64,000 nucleotides of DNA, from positions 9,052,001-9,116,000 of the forward strand of contig NZ_CP106798.1 of assembly GCF_025642155.1 (NCBI RefSeq). Reading direction: 5' to 3'. Positions 61,580-64,000 of the stretch are shown piece by piece. Position 1 is the first letter of the stretch; every line of letters starts with the position of its first letter. Made by a program: the position numbers and the translations under genes. Source of the DNA: Streptomyces sp. HUAS 15-9. GTDB lineage: Bacteria; Actinomycetota; Actinomycetes; Streptomycetales; Streptomycetaceae. The notes below the pieces were generated by a model. That model saw only the letters and a program-made list of their open reading frames with translations, did no database searches and was not told where the DNA came from.

Positions 61580-61897
61580 GTGGGACGCCAGTCTCCGTAC
61601 CGGGAGGAGTTCCGGAAGGATGCCGTCGCGCTGTACCGCGCGTCCGGCGGCAAGCGCACGTACGCGGCGGTGGCCGCGGATCTCGGGATCACCGGGGAGA
61701 CGCTGCGCACGTGGGTCCGCAAAGACATCGTTCGGTCCGCGCCCGAGCCGTCAGACAGCAGCGTGCAGAGTCCGGCCGAGGAGCTCGCCCGGCTGCGAGC
61801 CGAGAACCAGCGGCTGCTGAAGGCGGAGAAAGAGTGGCAGCTGGAGCGGGAGATCTTGTGCCGGGCAGCCGCCTATTTCGCTCGGGAGGTGAAGTGA
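61580..61897 (+). CDS. IS3-family transposase OrfA
   Basis: 105 residues from GTG 61580 (GGGAGG upstream); the frame is open to 61532. HTH: GRQSPYREEFRKDAVALYRA, TYAAVAADLGITGETLRTWV; a leucine-zipper-like end, ELARLRAENQRLLKAEKEWQ. Binds the element ends. Stop overlaps orfB (GTGA) and orfB is in the -1 frame, as needed for the programmed frameshift that makes the OrfAB fusion. Confidence 0.9.
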   Translation: MGRQSPYREEFRKDAVALYRASGGKRTYAAVAADLGITGETLRTWVRKDIVRSAPEPSDSSVQSPAEELARLRAENQRLLKAEKEWQLEREILCRAAAYFAREVK

Positions 61898-62754
61898 GCC
61901 CCCGCCGCTGGGACTTCATCTCCGACCACCGTGCCGGCTTCGGCGTGAAGCGGATATGCCAGGTCCTCGGCGTCTCCCGCTCCGGCTACTACCGGCATCA
62001 GGCCACCACGCAGGCCCGCGCTGCGCGCCAGGCCGAGCAGGCCGCCGCGGTCGCCGAGATCCGCGAGGTCCATGCCGAACTCCGCTCGCGGGGTCGGAAG
62101 ATCAATCGCAAGCGCGTCACGCGCCTGATGCGCATCCACCAAATCGTCGGCCGTCACCTGCGCCGCACCAAGCGCACCACGATCGCGGACAAGACGGCCC
62201 CTCCCGCACCGGACCTGCTCATGCGCGACTTCACCGCGAAGACCTTGAACACCCGGTGGTGCGGCGACATCACCTATATCGCCGTCGGCTCGACGTGGCT
62301 GTATCTGGCCACGGTCATCGACATCTGCTCGCGCCGCGTGATCGGCTGGTCCATCGCCGACCACATGCGCACCCAGCTCGTCACCGACGCGATCGAAATG
62401 GCGGTCTGCACCCGCGGCGGCCAGGTCGACGGCGTTGTGTTTCACACGGACAGGGGCGCGCAATATACGGCGGCGGCCTACGCCGAGGTCTGCGTCCGGC
62501 ACGGCATCCGCCGCAGCATGGGCCGCGTCGGCTCAAGTTACGACAATGCCCTGGCCGAGTCGTTCTTCCAGGGCCTGAAACGGGAGTTGCTCCGCGGGCG
62601 ACGCCTCACCTCGAAGGCGCAGACACGGCTGGAGCTGTTCCGCTGGCTGGCTTACTACAACCGGCGCCGCCGCCACTCCGCCCTCGGCTACCTCACGTCA
62701 GTCGAGTTCGAGCAACAGCTGATCTCATCACGTACGCTGTCACTCGTCGCATGA
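61894..62754 (+). CDS. IS3-family transposase OrfB (integrase domain)
   Basis: 286 residues from GTG 61894. HTH_21-like part GFGVKRICQVLGVSRSGYYR, then the rve integrase core with the full DDE triad: RWCGDITYIAVGSTW, VVFHTDRGAQYTAAAYAEVC, SYDNALAESFFQGLKRELLR (35-residue D-E spacing class). C-terminal WLAYYNRRRRHSALGYLTSV. Appears intact, so the element could be active through OrfAB. Confidence 0.93.
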   Translation: MSPRRWDFISDHRAGFGVKRICQVLGVSRSGYYRHQATTQARAARQAEQAAAVAEIREVHAELRSRGRKINRKRVTRLMRIHQIVGRHLRRTKRTTIADKTAPPAPDLLMRDFTAKTLNTRWCGDITYIAVGSTWLYLATVIDICSRRVIGWSIADHMRTQLVTDAIEMAVCTRGGQVDGVVFHTDRGAQYTAAAYAEVCVRHGIRRSMGRVGSSYDNALAESFFQGLKRELLRGRRLTSKAQTRLELFRWLAYYNRRRRHSALGYLTSVEFEQQLISSRTLSLVA

Positions 62755-62783
62755 AAGCTGGTGTCCACTCCCGAGGTTGAGCC

Positions 62784-62957
62784 TCACTGGTAGTTCTCCA
62801 CCCGCTGAAACGACAGCTCGACGCCGTCGTTGCGCAGGTTGACCCAGTCCTTCTGGCTGATGTCGGTGTTGATCTCCCAGCCCAGCAGCTCGGCATAGAA
62901 CTCGGCCAACTTCCAGGGGGCGGGGCAGTCGAGAATGACATCGGTGAACGTTAACAT
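62784..62957 (-). pseudogene. VOC (glyoxalase-like) protein, truncated by IS3
   Basis: 57 residues: MLTFTDVILDCPAPWKLAEF, YAELLGWEINTDISQKDWVN, LRNDGVELSFQRVENYQ, the first beta-alpha-beta-beta-beta module of a VOC protein. The stop codon TGA is the first three bases of the IS3 end (62786-62784). The second module is missing; the sequence on the other side of the IS is unrelated. Confidence 0.8.
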
Positions 62958-63041
62958 CAGATCATCGTAAGTCGCGGCGCCGGACGCCCGCGAGAGTCTG
63001 TACGGTCAACGGCACTGTCTCGCATTCGGTGGTGACGGAGG

Positions 63042-63560
63042 GTGATGAGGGTCGTTGACATCCATGTGAATGATGTCAACGAGCTTGTGCAGACGGTGTT
63101 TTCAGGGCTGTCTACGCTGGTCACCGAGGATGTGGGTGACGAGGGTGGGCGAGTCGTGGTGCGGGCACGGACTCCGGAGGACGCCGCGGTCCGTCCGGTG
63201 TGCGGGGCATCGTCGGATCGCGTGCACGGCTATCACTGGCGGACGGTGGCCGACGTACCGGTCGACGGGCGCCGGGTGGTGGTCCGCGTGGGGTCCGGCG
63301 CCTGGTGTGTCCCACGCGCGGCTGCCGCCACACCTTCCGCGAGCAGGTGCCCGGAGTCCTGTAGCGATACGAGCGACGCACGGCCCGCCTGACCAGGCAA
63401 GTCAAGGCTGCGGTCAAGGAGTTAGCGGGCCGGGCGGGAGCGCGATTGCTGGTGATACTCGCGGTGGGCCTGTCTCGTCACACGGCCCTGCGTGCCCTGC
63501 TGCGCATCCCGTTGCCCGCCGGGCGGGTGCCCCGCGTGATCGGCGTCGAGGGCCGCGACC
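63042..63560 (+). pseudogene. ISL3-family transposase, N-terminal part, frameshifted
   Basis: Frame 1 reads NELVQTVFSGLSTLVTEDVG, PVCGASSDRVHGYHWRTVAD, VPVDGRRVVVRVGSG (zinc-finger-like start of ISL3 transposases). Other frames continue CPTRGCRHTFREQVPGVL-like text, then ARRLTRQVKAAVKELAGRAG-like text and LSRHTALRALLRIPLPAGRV. The DDE part after VIGV is lost near 63560. Confidence 0.78.
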
Positions 63561-64000
63561 GTTCTGATGGAAGTCCTCTGGCGATGGTGATCCCCGTGGT
63601 CAGTGATGAACCGACGTCTCAGAACTTGCCCGTGAGTTGTTGCGTCCGGTGACGCAACTGGTCGGCTGTTTCCGCGAGGAAGCTCTCGGCGAGGACTCGG
63701 GGCAGTCGACGATCAACGTCCGCCTGGTGCAGCGCGGCAGGTTGCGTGGTCGGCCTCGTCCCTGCCGTGGCACTCGATGGAGTAGTTCCTGATCATCACC
63801 TCCCCGACCAACGATGCCACCGCCCTCTGACAATCGGCCGGTGATCACCTGGTCGCCCAGAGCCAGAGCTCTTCGGGGTTCCGTACCGCCCGGATGCGGT
63901 GGTCCCCTCGACGGATAACCCGCCTGCCTCACTGAGGCGTGGGCCCGGACGACGCAAGTCGCTCTTGCAGGCCGCGTACGAGAAGCAGTTCGTAGCGGTC
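63561..64000. other. no supported gene
   Basis: Only shadow frames. May contain the right remains of the ISL3 element. The window ends inside a coding-like plus frame (AAYEKQFVAV) too short to judge. Confidence 0.3.

Larger units (their letters stand above)
61514..62786 (+). mobile_element. IS3-family insertion sequence (1273 bp)
   Basis: Imperfect inverted repeats starting TGAGGCT and ending GTGGACACC, about 27 bp each, at 61514 and 62786. Two overlapping genes, orfA and orfB. No direct repeat: CGT on the left and CTG on the right. Confidence 0.92.

Overview
The window is high-GC actinobacterial DNA, most like a Streptomyces chromosome arm or other accessory region. Supporting signs are the codon bias, the overlapping ATGA/GTGA gene junctions, the SpoIIE-type phosphatases and the transposase families. 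I see no tRNA or rRNA gene. The window mixes intact metabolic and stress genes with many broken genes and at least nine insertion-sequence families.

Region 1 (1-5,525) looks like a decayed hypoxia/dormancy-type stress cluster. It holds an ABC-2 exporter, a frameshifted hemerythrin gene, the front of a metal P-type ATPase, an intact double universal stress protein, a USP fragment joined to the rear of a calcium-type P-type ATPase, and the remains of a LuxR-type regulator. An Acg-like nitroreductase (18,426-19,415) and a broken NarL-type two-component pair (55,110-56,965) fit the same theme. A 959-residue GAF/SpoIIE/HATPase sensor (5,986-8,865) has its own AT-rich promoter and ends exactly at an IS701 insertion.

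Region 2 (8,862-15,736) is IS-rich. It holds IS701 copy 1, a dienelactone-hydrolase gene, a secreted AOC-barrel-like gene, and one IS110-family transposase gene split by a second IS110 element. The inserted element has a 2-bp core duplication. Its 5' non-coding end contains a readable candidate bridge RNA whose four guide segments match the target and the element's own ends; this is the most notable feature of the window.

Region 3 (16,291-27,797) is largely intact. It has a cytochrome-b operon, the nitroreductase, and a coupled same-strand block from 19,942 to about 26,960: a small His-rich membrane protein, an ICMT-like methyltransferase, an ABC exporter, a cupredoxin lipoprotein, a SAM methyltransferase, DUF6448-like and SHOCT proteins, and a PepSY-like protein. 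The block looks related to metals or the envelope, but no function is proved. A DinB-like gene follows.

Region 4 (27,798-43,307) alternates relics (IS481, IS701, IS630, IS1182, integrase, an oxidoreductase lacking its core) with intact genes: a PAS/GAF/SpoIIE phosphatase, IS701 copy 2, an F420-reductase-like gene, an inositol-phosphatase-like gene divergent from a LysR regulator, and a PH-domain-like membrane protein.

Region 5 (43,459-54,347) carries a single-chain acyl-CoA carboxylase coupled to a broken MDR oxidoreductase under a TetR-type palindrome, the complete proton-translocating transhydrogenase pntAB, an IS4 relic, and a Tat-exported serine hydrolase with polyglycine-hydrolase-like repeats.

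Region 6 (54,348-64,000) has the broken two-component system, a two-repeat CRISPR relic with exact type I-E spacing (29 + 32 bp), a GNAT acetyltransferase, IS701 copy 3, a small secreted protein, an IS3 element joining two unrelated truncated genes, and an ISL3 relic. Single-base indels recur in the broken genes; whether they are real decay or sequencing error has to be checked in the reads.
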